From Planctomycetota bacterium (GTDB taxonomy: Bacteria > Planctomycetota > Planctomycetia > Pirellulales > Pirellulaceae): 9,574 nucleotides of DNA. The stretch covers positions 1 through 9,574 of the forward strand of contig JAEZGD010000185.1 in the NCBI GenBank assembly GCA_023417165.1. The letters run 5' to 3'. This document shows, one piece after another, positions 1-6,978 of the stretch. A program made the position numbers and the translations under genes. The notes under the pieces are model-generated. The model saw nothing but the letters and a program-made list of their open reading frames with translations. It ran no database searches and was not told the origin of the DNA. Numbering within the stretch: the stretch's first letter is position 1; every line of letters starts with the position of its first letter.

Positions 1-1
1 G

Positions 2-622
2 GACCATGCTGCGCCGCCCACCATCGAGCAACAACTGGCCGCCGACAAGGCGTTGCGTTTGCAAGCGACCGAGCAAGCATTGAAGATGAGTGGTGAGCTG
101 CAAACGCAGCTAGGGAGCGCGCGCAGCACGCTGCTGGCGGCGCAGAAAGAACTGAATCGCCCGATTCTGGAAGTCGCTTCGACATTGCCGATCGAACAGC
201 GCATCAGCCTGCCCTCCCGCCCGGCGATCGATCCGTTACAGCCGCCGTCGATGAGCCCGCTAGCGCTGGAAATGCTACGTCGTGCGCTGGCCCGCAACAG
301 TGTCGAAGACCATTTGGCTACCGTGACTAAATTGGATAGCCAAGCCACCGAGCATCGCCAGGAAGTGCAGCAAGTCGTCGAGCAGAACCAGCAAGATTTC
401 GCGCAAGCCGAACAGGATCTGAGGGTCGCCACCGAAGATCTGGCGCAGCAATACTGGACCGCGTTCGATGAGTACGCGCTCTTAGCGGCACAGCGTTTGG
501 AACTGGCCCTGGTGGCGTCGTTCGGCTTCTGGGCAACCGTAGGGCTCCTCATTGGCTGGTCCGAACTCTATCGCGAGCGCGACCGGTCAGACGCGCTTCG
601 CCATATGACAAAACAGTCATGA
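2..622 (+). CDS. Coiled-coil protein with C-terminal transmembrane anchor (5' end missing)
   Basis: The reading frame is open from base 2 with no stop, so the gene begins outside the window. A TTG at 53 is possible but not needed as a start. About 206 residues are visible. They are rich in Gln, Glu, Ala and Leu in heptad-like patterns, in two stretches (visible residues about 8-50 and 100-160) split by a Pro/Ser-rich segment (about 70-87). A hydrophobic helix follows (about 166-186, LALVASFGFWATVGLLIGW), then a short charged tail rich in Arg. Positive-inside logic would put the tail in the cytoplasm and the coiled coil outside the membrane. I recognise no enzyme motif and cannot name a family. 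It could be a membrane-bound scaffold or sensor stalk. The stop is followed by 164 nt before the next gene, so co-transcription with the transporter is uncertain. Confidence 0.75.
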   Translation, partial: DHAAPPTIEQQLAADKALRLQATEQALKMSGELQTQLGSARSTLLAAQKELNRPILEVASTLPIEQRISLPSRPAIDPLQPPSMSPLALEMLRRALARNSVEDHLATVTKLDSQATEHRQEVQQVVEQNQQDFAQAEQDLRVATEDLAQQYWTAFDEYALLAAQRLELALVASFGFWATVGLLIGWSELYRERDRSDALRHMTKQS

Positions 623-786
623 ACCGGTCCGGCACTCGCCTTCTCCGTCGCTTGCGTCCGCCCAGGCGATGCGGCGACCGCTTTCCCCCCGCAGTCGATT
701 CCGTTCTTGTTGACCGTTGTGGCAACAGCTAGACTTGAGGCTCTTTAGCCTGCCGCTTTTTCCCCGCCGCTTCCTCGAGGGTCTCG
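623..786. other. Intergenic region between coiled-coil gene and MFS gene
   Basis: These 164 bases carry no convincing ORF and no clear intrinsic terminator. A TTGACC at 710-715 and a TAGACT at 730-735 look like sigma-70 hexamers, but the 14-bp spacing is too short for a confident promoter. The only well-supported element is the ribosome-binding site at the right end. Confidence 0.5.
777..780 (+). promoter_or_regulatory. Ribosome binding site of the MFS gene
   Basis: GAGG ends 6 nt before the ATG at 787. This is good Shine-Dalgarno spacing and fixes the MFS start. Confidence 0.6.
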
Positions 787-2334
787 ATGGCCGATCTTTC
801 CTCTGCGCCGGCTGCGCGTCTGACGAGCGTCCAATGGCTGATTTGCATCATCGCCTCGATTGGCTTTGCGTTCGACATCTATGAATTGTTGATGTTGCCG
901 CTGATCTTGCGCCCGGCGCTCACTGAACTGGTGCCCGGCGCGGTGCCCGGCAGCGACTTGTTTCAAATGTGGCTGGGACGCTTGTTCTATTGGCCGGCGA
1001 TTGTCGGTGGCATCTTTGGTCTGTTTGGCGGTTATCTGACCGACCGGCTGGGACGGCGGCGAGTGCTGACCTGGAGCATTCTGCTGTATGCGTTCTCGGC
1101 CTTCTTTGCCGGGTTCTCAACCAACATTTGGATGCTACTGATCCTGCGTTGCACGACGTTCGTCGGCGTCTGCGTCGAGTTCGTCGCCGCTGTGGCATGG
1201 TTGGCCGAATTGTTCACCGACCCCAAACAAAAAGAACGCGTGCTGGGTTACACACAAGCGTTTTCGTCGGTGGGTGGTTTGCTCGTAGCGATTGTCTTTG
1301 GCGTGCTGACGCGCATGGAGCTCGATGGAAATCTGCCCGCGATTCAGTTGCCAACCTGGCTGCTATTCGGCGGTCCGCAAATCAGTCCTGATAGTCCTGC
1401 CGGCCATGCCTGGCGTTATACGTTGATGTCGGGGTTGATTCCCGCCATTCCGCTGATCATCATCCGTCCGTTTTTGCCTGAATCGCCCGCCTGGCAAGAG
1501 AAGCGCGCCAAGGGGACGCTCAAGCGGCCGAGCTTCGCGGCGATCTTCTCGCCTGAGCTGCGTCGCACGACGATTGTCACTGCGATCATGTTCGCTTGCA
1601 GCTATGGTGCGGCGTTCGGTGCGATTCAGCAAATCCCGCAGATCGTGCCAGGCTTGGCCGATGTCAAAGCCAAGGTCGAAAAGGCGCTCGATACGGCCGA
1701 AGCCAAGGCAGAAGCTGAAGGCCGGTCGTTCGATCGCAATGACCCGAAGCAGCGGTTGCCCATTCAGCGACCGCTGGAGCAAAAAATCGCTTCGGAATAC
1801 GTCAAGCTGCAAGAGATCGGCGGCTTGCTTGGTCGCTTCGCCTTGGCGCTGTTGGCGGTGCGTATCGTCAGCCGGCAGAAGCTATTGCGAATCTTCCAGG
1901 GACCAGGCTTGCTGATCGTGCCACTGGTGTTCTACTTCTTCCTGAAGATTCCCAACACCCACTTCTTCAGCATTCCGCTGGACGCGATTTATCTGGGCGA
2001 ACTGCCCGTCACCACGATGTCGCTCGGCGTAATGCTGGCCGGGTTCTTCACGGTCGCGCAGTTCAGCTTTTGGGGCAACTACTTGCCGCGCGTCTATCCG
2101 ATGCACTTACGCGGCACCGGCGAAAGCTTTGCCGCCAACATCGGCGGTCGCTTGATCGGTACCTCGTTCGCCTTCGTCACCGCGACGATTGTGCAATGGA
2201 CCGGCATGAAGGGACCGCAAGCGCCCCTGGCCTTCGCGCTGGTGGCCGCTGGTGTCGCCGCTTTTGTGTACATCAGCGGTTTCAGCTTCAGCTTCTTCCT
2301 GCCGGAACCCGATCCCAAGCACGAAGAACACTAA
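787..2334 (+). CDS. Major facilitator superfamily transporter (sugar/metabolite:H+ symporter-like)
   Basis: A 515-residue inner-membrane secondary transporter with about 12 hydrophobic helices. MFS motif A is clear between helices 2 and 3 (GGYLTDRLGRR, residues 81-91). After helix 6 comes PESPAW (231-236), as in sugar and metabolite/H+ symporters. Near helix 11, YPMHLRGTGES (437-447) matches the fPtrlRgtG signature of the same group. The substrate cannot be read. Most family members are 400-450 residues; the excess lies in a charged, helix-prone insert at about 288-345 between helices 7 and 8, normally a short periplasmic loop. The ATG at 787 has a GAGG 6 nt upstream, and helix 1 begins at about residue 15, which fits this start. 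A 231-nt gap separates it from the peptidase and ligase genes, so it may or may not belong to that operon. Confidence 0.9.
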   Translation: MADLSSAPAARLTSVQWLICIIASIGFAFDIYELLMLPLILRPALTELVPGAVPGSDLFQMWLGRLFYWPAIVGGIFGLFGGYLTDRLGRRRVLTWSILLYAFSAFFAGFSTNIWMLLILRCTTFVGVCVEFVAAVAWLAELFTDPKQKERVLGYTQAFSSVGGLLVAIVFGVLTRMELDGNLPAIQLPTWLLFGGPQISPDSPAGHAWRYTLMSGLIPAIPLIIIRPFLPESPAWQEKRAKGTLKRPSFAAIFSPELRRTTIVTAIMFACSYGAAFGAIQQIPQIVPGLADVKAKVEKALDTAEAKAEAEGRSFDRNDPKQRLPIQRPLEQKIASEYVKLQEIGGLLGRFALALLAVRIVSRQKLLRIFQGPGLLIVPLVFYFFLKIPNTHFFSIPLDAIYLGELPVTTMSLGVMLAGFFTVAQFSFWGNYLPRVYPMHLRGTGESFAANIGGRLIGTSFAFVTATIVQWTGMKGPQAPLAFALVAAGVAAFVYISGFSFSFFLPEPDPKHEEH

Positions 2335-2350
2335 AGCCCCGGTCCGGGAG

Positions 2351-2395
2351 CTACGCATCGGGAAGTTGAGAATTGGGAAACTCAGAATCGGGGAG
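2351..2395. repeat. Imperfect 15-bp tandem repeat, three copies
   Basis: Three consecutive 15-mers align without gaps: CTACGCATCGGGAAG, TTGAGAATTGGGAAA and CTCAGAATCGGGGAG. Translated in one frame they give L-R-I-G-K/E three times, but no start signal or homology suggests this is a protein. Differences are mostly at third positions of that frame, which may be chance. It may be a dispersed intergenic repeat. Confidence 0.7.
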
Positions 2396-2408
2396 CGGAC
2401 GCTCCCCG
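2389..2408. terminator. Hairpin after the MFS gene, possible terminator
   Basis: CGGGGAGC pairs with GCTCCCCG (8 bp) around a GGAC loop, 55 nt after the MFS stop. There is no following T-run, so it is not a classic Rho-independent terminator. It could stabilise the 3' end or be part of a dispersed palindromic repeat. Confidence 0.4.
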
Positions 2409-2423
2409 CTCGCCACGGCTCAA

Positions 2424-2457
2424 AAGGGCGATATTCCCTCTTGCCCCACTCGCCCTT
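2424..2457. repeat. Inverted repeat in the MFS-peptidase gap
   Basis: AAGGGCGA (2424-2431) is the exact reverse complement of TCGCCCTT (2450-2457), with an 18-nt gap. The spacing is wide for a terminator. The arms could be an operator or chance. Confidence 0.35.
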
Positions 2458-2565
2458 CTTGCCGCACAATGACCTCTGCGGCAATGGCTCTCGCACGCCC
2501 TGCGAACCGATCACGGTGGATCGAATCTCGCAACCGCAGGAACGGATTTTGCCAGAAGTCTGACC

Positions 2566-3273
2566 GTGAGTTTCCACGTCCTCGAATTCGATATCCTGCC
2601 GCAGCCAGACAACACGACTTGCGGGCCTACGTGCCTGCAAGCGCTGTATCGCTTTCATGGCGACGAACTGGCGCTGGACGATGTCATTCAAACCGTGCCG
2701 AAACTCGAAGATGGCGGCACCCTGGCGGTGTTGCTGGGATGTCATGCTTTGGAGCGTGGCTATGACGCTCATATCGTCACGGCCAATCTGCAAGTCTTTG
2801 ATCCATCTTGGTTTACGCCCGAAGCGCCGCCGCTGGCCGATCGCCTGCAGCGGCAGATGGAATTCAAGACTTCGCCGAAGCTTCAGCTAGCATCCAAAGC
2901 GTATTTAGAGTTCCTCCGGCTAGGGGGAACGATCGGGATGCAGGATCTGACCAGCAGCTTGATTCGCAAGTATCTCAAACGGCAGCTTCCCATCCTGACT
3001 GGCCTCAGCGCTACCTATTTGTATCGGTGCGCCCGCGAGTTTGGTCCCAATTGCGATCTAGACGACATTCGTGGCGTACCGGCCGGACATTTTGTGGTGC
3101 TCTGCGGCTATGACAAAAAGAACCGCCAGGTGCTGGTCGCGGACCCGTTCCTGGCCCATCCCTTCGGGCCTGACCATTACTATCAGGTGAACGCCAACCG
3201 CGTCATCCGAGCGATCTTGCTAGGCGTGCTGACCTACGACGCCAACTTGCTGATTGTCCAACCCAAAAAATAG
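2566..3273 (+). CDS. Stand-alone C39-like (papain-fold) cysteine peptidase
   Basis: A 235-residue protein of the peptidase C39-like group. The N-terminal LPQPDNTTCGPTC (11-23) has the oxyanion Gln (Q13) and nucleophile Cys (C19) in the usual spacing. The catalytic His lies in GHFVVLCGYD (174-183, H175) and the Asp in VADPF (191-195, D193). LPILTGLS (141-148) is the family's typical strand. All expected triad residues are present, so an active thiol peptidase or transpeptidase is predicted. There is no signal peptide and no fused ABC transporter, so a cytosolic role separate from bacteriocin export is likely. The GTG at 2566 is the only start codon after the in-frame stop at 2470-2472; its Shine-Dalgarno (AGAAG, 7 nt upstream) is weak. 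It lies 168 nt before the RimK-like ligase on the same strand, suggesting it processes the cluster's product or an acceptor. Confidence 0.82.
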   Translation: MSFHVLEFDILPQPDNTTCGPTCLQALYRFHGDELALDDVIQTVPKLEDGGTLAVLLGCHALERGYDAHIVTANLQVFDPSWFTPEAPPLADRLQRQMEFKTSPKLQLASKAYLEFLRLGGTIGMQDLTSSLIRKYLKRQLPILTGLSATYLYRCAREFGPNCDLDDIRGVPAGHFVVLCGYDKKNRQVLVADPFLAHPFGPDHYYQVNANRVIRAILLGVLTYDANLLIVQPKK

Positions 3274-3286
3274 TCGAAAGCATGCA

Positions 3287-3310
3287 CGCCGCCCGGACTG
3301 CCGAGCGGCG
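3287..3310 (+). terminator. Hairpin just after the peptidase gene (terminator or attenuator candidate)
   Basis: CGCCGC (3287-3292) pairs with GCGGCG (3305-3310). After one mismatch, CGG pairs with CCG around an ACTG loop. It starts 14 nt after the peptidase stop codon. The downstream AATCTTGG lacks a real T-tract, so it may only partly terminate transcription or protect an mRNA end. Confidence 0.4.
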
Positions 3311-3427
3311 AATCTTGGTGTGGTTTACATGCCTCCCTTTCCGCATTCATTTCCCAGCAAACAACCAGCCAGGGCCCCTGCCCGGCCGTGGTTCTCCCTC
3401 TCGCTTGTCGCGAGGCTTCCGTACGTT

Positions 3428-3435
3428 GAAGAGGT
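3428..3435 (+). promoter_or_regulatory. Ribosome binding site of the RimK-like gene
   Basis: GAAGAGGT contains a GAGG core 7 nt before the GTG at 3442. It is the strongest Shine-Dalgarno in the cluster and fixes the GTG start. Confidence 0.65.
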
Positions 3436-3441
3436 AATCCC

Positions 3442-4914
3442 GTGTCGATCCTGATCGTGGCCAACGACCCCAAAGCGTGGCCCTTCCAGATTCCCGATGT
3501 CGATGTGGTCGATGCGCGGTCCTACTTGACCAAGCCCGAATACAGCGACATGCGCGGCGTGAAGGTGTTCAACCTCTGCAAGTCCTATCGCTATCAAAGC
3601 GCGGGCTACTATGTCTCGCTGCTGGCTGAAGCGCGCGGCCACAAGCCGCTGCCCAGCATCACCACCATTCAAGACCTGAAAAGCCAGTCGATGGTCCGCC
3701 TCATCAGCGACGATCTCGACGAGCTGATTCAAAAAAGCCTGCATCCGCTGCAAAGCGGCGAGTTCACGCTCAGCATCTACTTCGGCCGCAACATGGCCAA
3801 GCGCTATGACCGGCTCTGCTCGCACCTGTTCAATCTGTTTCAAGCGCCGATGCTGCGCGCCCAGTTCGAGTTCGCGGGCGACGAATGGCAACTCAAGAGC
3901 GTCACGGTGATCCCGGCCGAGGACGTGCCGGAATCGCATTGGCCCTTCCTGGTCGAAGTCGCCACTGAGCACTTCAACGGTCGCGGGGCGAAGCTGCGCA
4001 AGCGGGCTCGCGCGCGTTATGACCTGGCCATTTTGTGGAACCACGACGATCCCGAGCCGCCGTCGAACGAAAAGGCGATCAACAAGTTCGTCCGCGCCGC
4101 TGAGTCGATGGGACTCGATACGGAACTGATTACGCGCGACGACTACGGCCGCATCGCCGAGTTCGACGCGCTGTTCATCCGCGAAACCACGCAGGTCAAC
4201 CATCACACCTATCGCATGGCTCGCCGCGCCGCCAGCGAAGGACTGGTGGTGATGGATGATCCGCAATCGATCGTCCGTTGCACCAACAAGGTGTACCTAG
4301 CCGAAATGCTGACGCGGTTTGAAGTGCCGATGCCTAAAACCGTGCTCGTGCACAAAGGCAATCGCGACTGCCTGCAACATGAACTCGGCCTGCCCTGCGT
4401 GCTCAAGCAGCCCGACAGCGCGTTCTCGATCGGCGTGGTCAAAGCCAAGACCGAGGAAGAACGCGACGCACTCCTCGACAAGTTCCTCAGCGAATCGGAC
4501 CTGGTCGTCGCGCAGGAATTTCTGCCCACCACGTTCGACTGGCGCATCGGCATCCTGGACGGTCGGCCCCTGTATGCGTGCAAATACTTCATGGCGGCCA
4601 ATCACTGGCAGATCATCGCCCGCGATCAGAACGGCAAGAAGGAATACGGCAAGTTCGAGACGCTGCCCGTCGAGCTGGCGCCCGCCAAGGCGGTGCGCGC
4701 CGCGCTCAAGGCGGCCAATCATATCGGCAACGGCTTGTACGGCGTCGACGTGAAACAGTCGGGCGACAAGTTTTATGTCATCGAAGTCAACGACAATCCC
4801 AACATCGACGCCGGCGTGGAAGACGCGGTGCTCAAGGATGAGCTCTATCGCCGCATCATGGCGGTCTTCCTGGCACGTATCGAACAACGCAAGGCGGGTA
4901 TCCGAGTAGCCTGA
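3442..4914 (+). CDS. RimK-like ATP-grasp ligase with N-terminal RLAN domain
   Basis: A 490-residue cytosolic ligase. Residues about 1-180 match the RLAN (RimK-like ATP-grasp N-terminal) domain, with a SILIVANDP start and CKSYRYQSAGYYVSLLAEARG (46-66). The ATP-grasp domain follows: FIRETT (245-250), the DDP and TNK elements (272-274, 281-283), nucleotide-binding CVLKQPDSAFSIGV (319-332, K322), QEFLPTTFDWRIG (358-370) and the metal-binding VIEVNDNPNID (446-456, E448 and N450). Family chemistry is ATP-dependent acyl-phosphate formation at a carboxylate followed by attack of an amine, giving an amide. RimK itself adds Glu to ribosomal protein S6. The RLAN domain and the GCS2 partner 4 nt downstream make a different substrate likely, so I do not call it rimK. 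The GTG start has a strong ribosome-binding site. Confidence 0.9.
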   Translation: MSILIVANDPKAWPFQIPDVDVVDARSYLTKPEYSDMRGVKVFNLCKSYRYQSAGYYVSLLAEARGHKPLPSITTIQDLKSQSMVRLISDDLDELIQKSLHPLQSGEFTLSIYFGRNMAKRYDRLCSHLFNLFQAPMLRAQFEFAGDEWQLKSVTVIPAEDVPESHWPFLVEVATEHFNGRGAKLRKRARARYDLAILWNHDDPEPPSNEKAINKFVRAAESMGLDTELITRDDYGRIAEFDALFIRETTQVNHHTYRMARRAASEGLVVMDDPQSIVRCTNKVYLAEMLTRFEVPMPKTVLVHKGNRDCLQHELGLPCVLKQPDSAFSIGVVKAKTEEERDALLDKFLSESDLVVAQEFLPTTFDWRIGILDGRPLYACKYFMAANHWQIIARDQNGKKEYGKFETLPVELAPAKAVRAALKAANHIGNGLYGVDVKQSGDKFYVIEVNDNPNIDAGVEDAVLKDELYRRIMAVFLARIEQRKAGIRVA

Positions 4915-4918
4915 GCCT

Positions 4919-6193
4919 ATGGACGTCCACGCAAAGAAACCCCTCAGTTTGTTCGAGGCCTTCGGCGTCGAACTGGAATACATGATCGTCAACCGCGACG
5001 ATCTGGCGGTCAGCGCCGTTACCGACAAGCTGCTGGAATCGGTCGTCGGCGAGATCTCGTCCGACTACGAGAACGGTATCGTGTCGTGGTCGAACGAGCT
5101 CGCGCTGCACGTTGTCGAAATCAAAACGACCGATCCCGCGCCGTCGCTGGCGCCGCTAGCGCCCCACTTCCAAAAGAACATCGCCACGATCCAACACCAG
5201 CTTGGCCAACTCGGCGCGCAGCTAATGCCTTCCGCCATGCATCCGTGGATGGACCCGGTGGCCGAGCTGAAACTCTGGCCGCACGACAACAGCCCGATCT
5301 ACGAAACCTTCAATCGCATTTTCGATTGCACCGGGCATGGTTGGGCGAACTTGCAAAGCGTGCACTTGAATCTGCCGTTTAATGGCGATGCCGAGTTCGC
5401 GCGCCTGCACGCCGCCATTCGGCTGATTCTGCCGCTGCTGCCCGCCATCGCCGCCAGCAGCCCAGTGATGGACGGGAAGCTCACCGGCCTGATGGACAAC
5501 CGCCTGGAGGTCTATCGTCACAACGCGCGCAAGATTCCGTCGATCAGCGGGCGTGTCATTCCCGAACCGGTGTTCGACTATCAATCGTACTACGACCAGA
5601 TCTATCGCCAGATCGACGCCGACATCGCGCCGCACGATCCAGACCGCATCCTCAAGCACGAATGGCTGAATGCGCGCGGCGCGATTGCGCGGTTCGATCG
5701 CAACGCCATCGAGATCCGCGTGCTGGACGTGCAGGAGTGCCCGCAAGCCGACCTGGCAATCTGCGCAGCGATTGTCGAAGTGTTACGCGCGCTGGTCGAC
5801 GAGCATTGGACGCCGCTCAGCGAGCAGAAAGCGTTCAGCACCGCAGCGCTCGAGCCGATCTTTCTGGCCGCGGTCCGCGACGCCGATCAAGCCATCATCA
5901 CCGATCCCAAGTACCTGCGGCAGTTTGGTTATCCGATCGCCGGCAATCCCGCCAGCGTCGCGGTCTCGGCACACGACCTGTGGAAGTGGACGCTCGAATC
6001 GCTGGGCATGTTCAGCGGCTCGTTGGAAGCCGCCTGGGGCGAACCGCTGCGCGTAATCTTGCAGCAAGGCCCGCTCGCTAGGCGCATTATCAGCCGGCTC
6101 CAAGGCGATACTTCGCGCAGCAAGCTCCAACAGATTTACAGCGAGCTGTGCCAGTGCCTCGACCAAGGCAAGATGTTTCAAGGACATGAGTAA
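4919..6193 (+). CDS. Glutamate-cysteine ligase family 2 (GCS2/YbdK-like) carboxylate-amine ligase
   Basis: A 424-residue protein of the GCS2 family, which uses ATP to join the gamma-carboxylate of glutamate (or a similar acid) to an amine. The signatures are FGVELEYMIV (15-24, metal-binding Glu pair), SNELALHVVEIKT (58-70), SVHLNLPF (147-154) and the C-terminal RFDRNAIEIRVLDVQECP (258-275). E. coli YbdK is about 370 residues; the extra length here is a helical C-terminal region (about 350-424). The real acceptor is unknown, and glutathione synthesis should not be assumed because weak gamma-glutamylcysteine activity is typical of these paralogues. It starts 4 nt after the RimK-like stop with no strong Shine-Dalgarno, so translational coupling is probable. 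The two amide-forming ligases probably act on successive bonds of one product. Confidence 0.9.
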   Translation: MDVHAKKPLSLFEAFGVELEYMIVNRDDLAVSAVTDKLLESVVGEISSDYENGIVSWSNELALHVVEIKTTDPAPSLAPLAPHFQKNIATIQHQLGQLGAQLMPSAMHPWMDPVAELKLWPHDNSPIYETFNRIFDCTGHGWANLQSVHLNLPFNGDAEFARLHAAIRLILPLLPAIAASSPVMDGKLTGLMDNRLEVYRHNARKIPSISGRVIPEPVFDYQSYYDQIYRQIDADIAPHDPDRILKHEWLNARGAIARFDRNAIEIRVLDVQECPQADLAICAAIVEVLRALVDEHWTPLSEQKAFSTAALEPIFLAAVRDADQAIITDPKYLRQFGYPIAGNPASVAVSAHDLWKWTLESLGMFSGSLEAAWGEPLRVILQQGPLARRIISRLQGDTSRSKLQQIYSELCQCLDQGKMFQGHE

Positions 6194-6249
6194 ACGATCG
6201 TGTGAGTGGCGATCGCGGCGTTACCAATACGGTAGGTTCTCGGAAAAGG

Positions 6250-6969
6250 ATGCCAGTGACCGCGCGCTCCTCACCTCGGCTGCTCTTTACGTGCGAACAT
6301 GGAGGCCATGCGGTTCCGCCTCCCTACCGCGCGCTGTTTCGTGGCGCAGGCGAGGTTCTTAAAAGTCATCGCGGCTGGGATCCCGGCGCGCTCGTGTTGG
6401 CGCAACGCTTTGCCGAGGCCTTCCAAGCGAAGCTGTTTTTTTCGACCACCACGCGTCTGCTGATCGAACTGAATCGCTCGCTGCACCATCCGAAGCTGTT
6501 CTCCGACTACACGCGCGGGATTTCGCGCGACGCGAAGCAGCACGTCCTCGCAGCCTATTACGTGCCGCATCGCCAGGCGGTCGAGCGTTATATCGCCAGC
6601 GAGGTCACGGCCGGCCGGTCGGTGCTGCACATTGGCGTGCACAGCTTCACGCCGGAACTCAACGGCGAAGTCCGTCAGGCCGATATTGGCTTGCTCTATG
6701 ATCCCGCGCGGACAAAGGAACGCCACTTTTGCGATGAGTGGCGTAAAGCGCTATTAGCGGCCGCGCCCGACTTGCGGGTGCGCAAAAACTATCCGTATCT
6801 AGGCACCGCCGACGGATTCACGACCTATCTGCGGCGACAATTTGGCGATGCCGAGTATGCAGGCATCGAACTGGAAGTGAATCAGCGTTTTCCGCTGCAA
6901 GCAAAGTCCGCCTGGCGACAATTGCAAACCACGCTCATGGCATCGCTGGCGACAGCGACGACCACTTGA
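6250..6969 (+). CDS. N-formylglutamate amidohydrolase-like zinc hydrolase
   Basis: About 239 residues of the FGase (HutG2-type) fold. Conserved blocks in order are CEHGG (15-19), HRGWDPGA (40-47), ELNRS (73-77), GVHSFTP (129-135), DIGLLYDP (145-152), NYPY (180-183), GTADGFTT (185-192) and GIELEVNQ (205-212). CEHGG and GVHSFTP supply likely metal and catalytic residues. Classical members cleave N-formylglutamate in histidine breakdown, but no hut gene is present; the neighbours are GCS2 and ATP-grasp ligases. Hydrolysis of an N-acyl or glutamyl amide made by those ligases is more likely. The start is uncertain: ATG 6250 (GGAA 4 nt upstream) places CEHGG near the N terminus as in the family. 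A GTG at 6202, 8 nt after the GCS2 stop, would add 16 residues, and a GTG at 6256 is also possible. Confidence 0.85.
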   Translation: MPVTARSSPRLLFTCEHGGHAVPPPYRALFRGAGEVLKSHRGWDPGALVLAQRFAEAFQAKLFFSTTTRLLIELNRSLHHPKLFSDYTRGISRDAKQHVLAAYYVPHRQAVERYIASEVTAGRSVLHIGVHSFTPELNGEVRQADIGLLYDPARTKERHFCDEWRKALLAAAPDLRVRKNYPYLGTADGFTTYLRRQFGDAEYAGIELEVNQRFPLQAKSAWRQLQTTLMASLATATTT

Positions 6970-6977
6970 GCCGTCGC
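6955..6977. terminator. Short inverted repeat between convergent genes
   Basis: GCGACG (6955-6960) pairs with CGTCGC (6972-6977) around an 11-nt loop containing the hydrolase stop codon. The HEAT gene's stop on the other strand is just beyond it. There is no T-tract. A weak bidirectional terminator is possible but not proven. Confidence 0.25.
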
Positions 6978-6978
6978 G

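Larger units (their letters stand above)
2335..2565. other. Repeat- and hairpin-bearing intergenic region
   Basis: This 231-base gap contains a three-copy 15-bp tandem repeat (2351-2395), a strong short hairpin (2389-2408) and a second, wider inverted repeat (2424-2457). Overlapping ORFs in two frames lack coding character and one is simply the repeat translated. The region may end the MFS transcript and start the peptidase transcript, but no clear promoter is visible. Confidence 0.55.

Noticed and set aside
710..735. Promoter candidate TTGACC / TAGACT upstream of the MFS gene
   Set aside because: The 14-bp spacer is too short for a normal sigma-70 promoter.
2252..2765. Plus-strand ORFs over the MFS end, tandem repeat and peptidase start
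   Set aside because: Their length depends on the repeat lacking stops. Both overlap real genes in other frames and have no start signal.
2107..2793. Minus-strand ORF of 228 residues spanning the MFS end, the gap and the peptidase start
   Set aside because: It crosses two well-supported plus-strand genes and the repeat region, with no motif of its own.
3325..5028. Long minus-strand ORFs (3325-4266 and 4297-5028) opposite the RimK-like gene
   Set aside because: The plus strand holds full ATP-grasp motifs here. The antisense frames contain no recognisable domain.
3442..6193. Reading the two ligases as glutathione synthesis (gshA/gshB)
   Set aside because: The ATP-grasp has a RLAN domain and is RimK-like rather than GshB-like. 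GCS2/YbdK paralogues are poor gamma-glutamylcysteine ligases.
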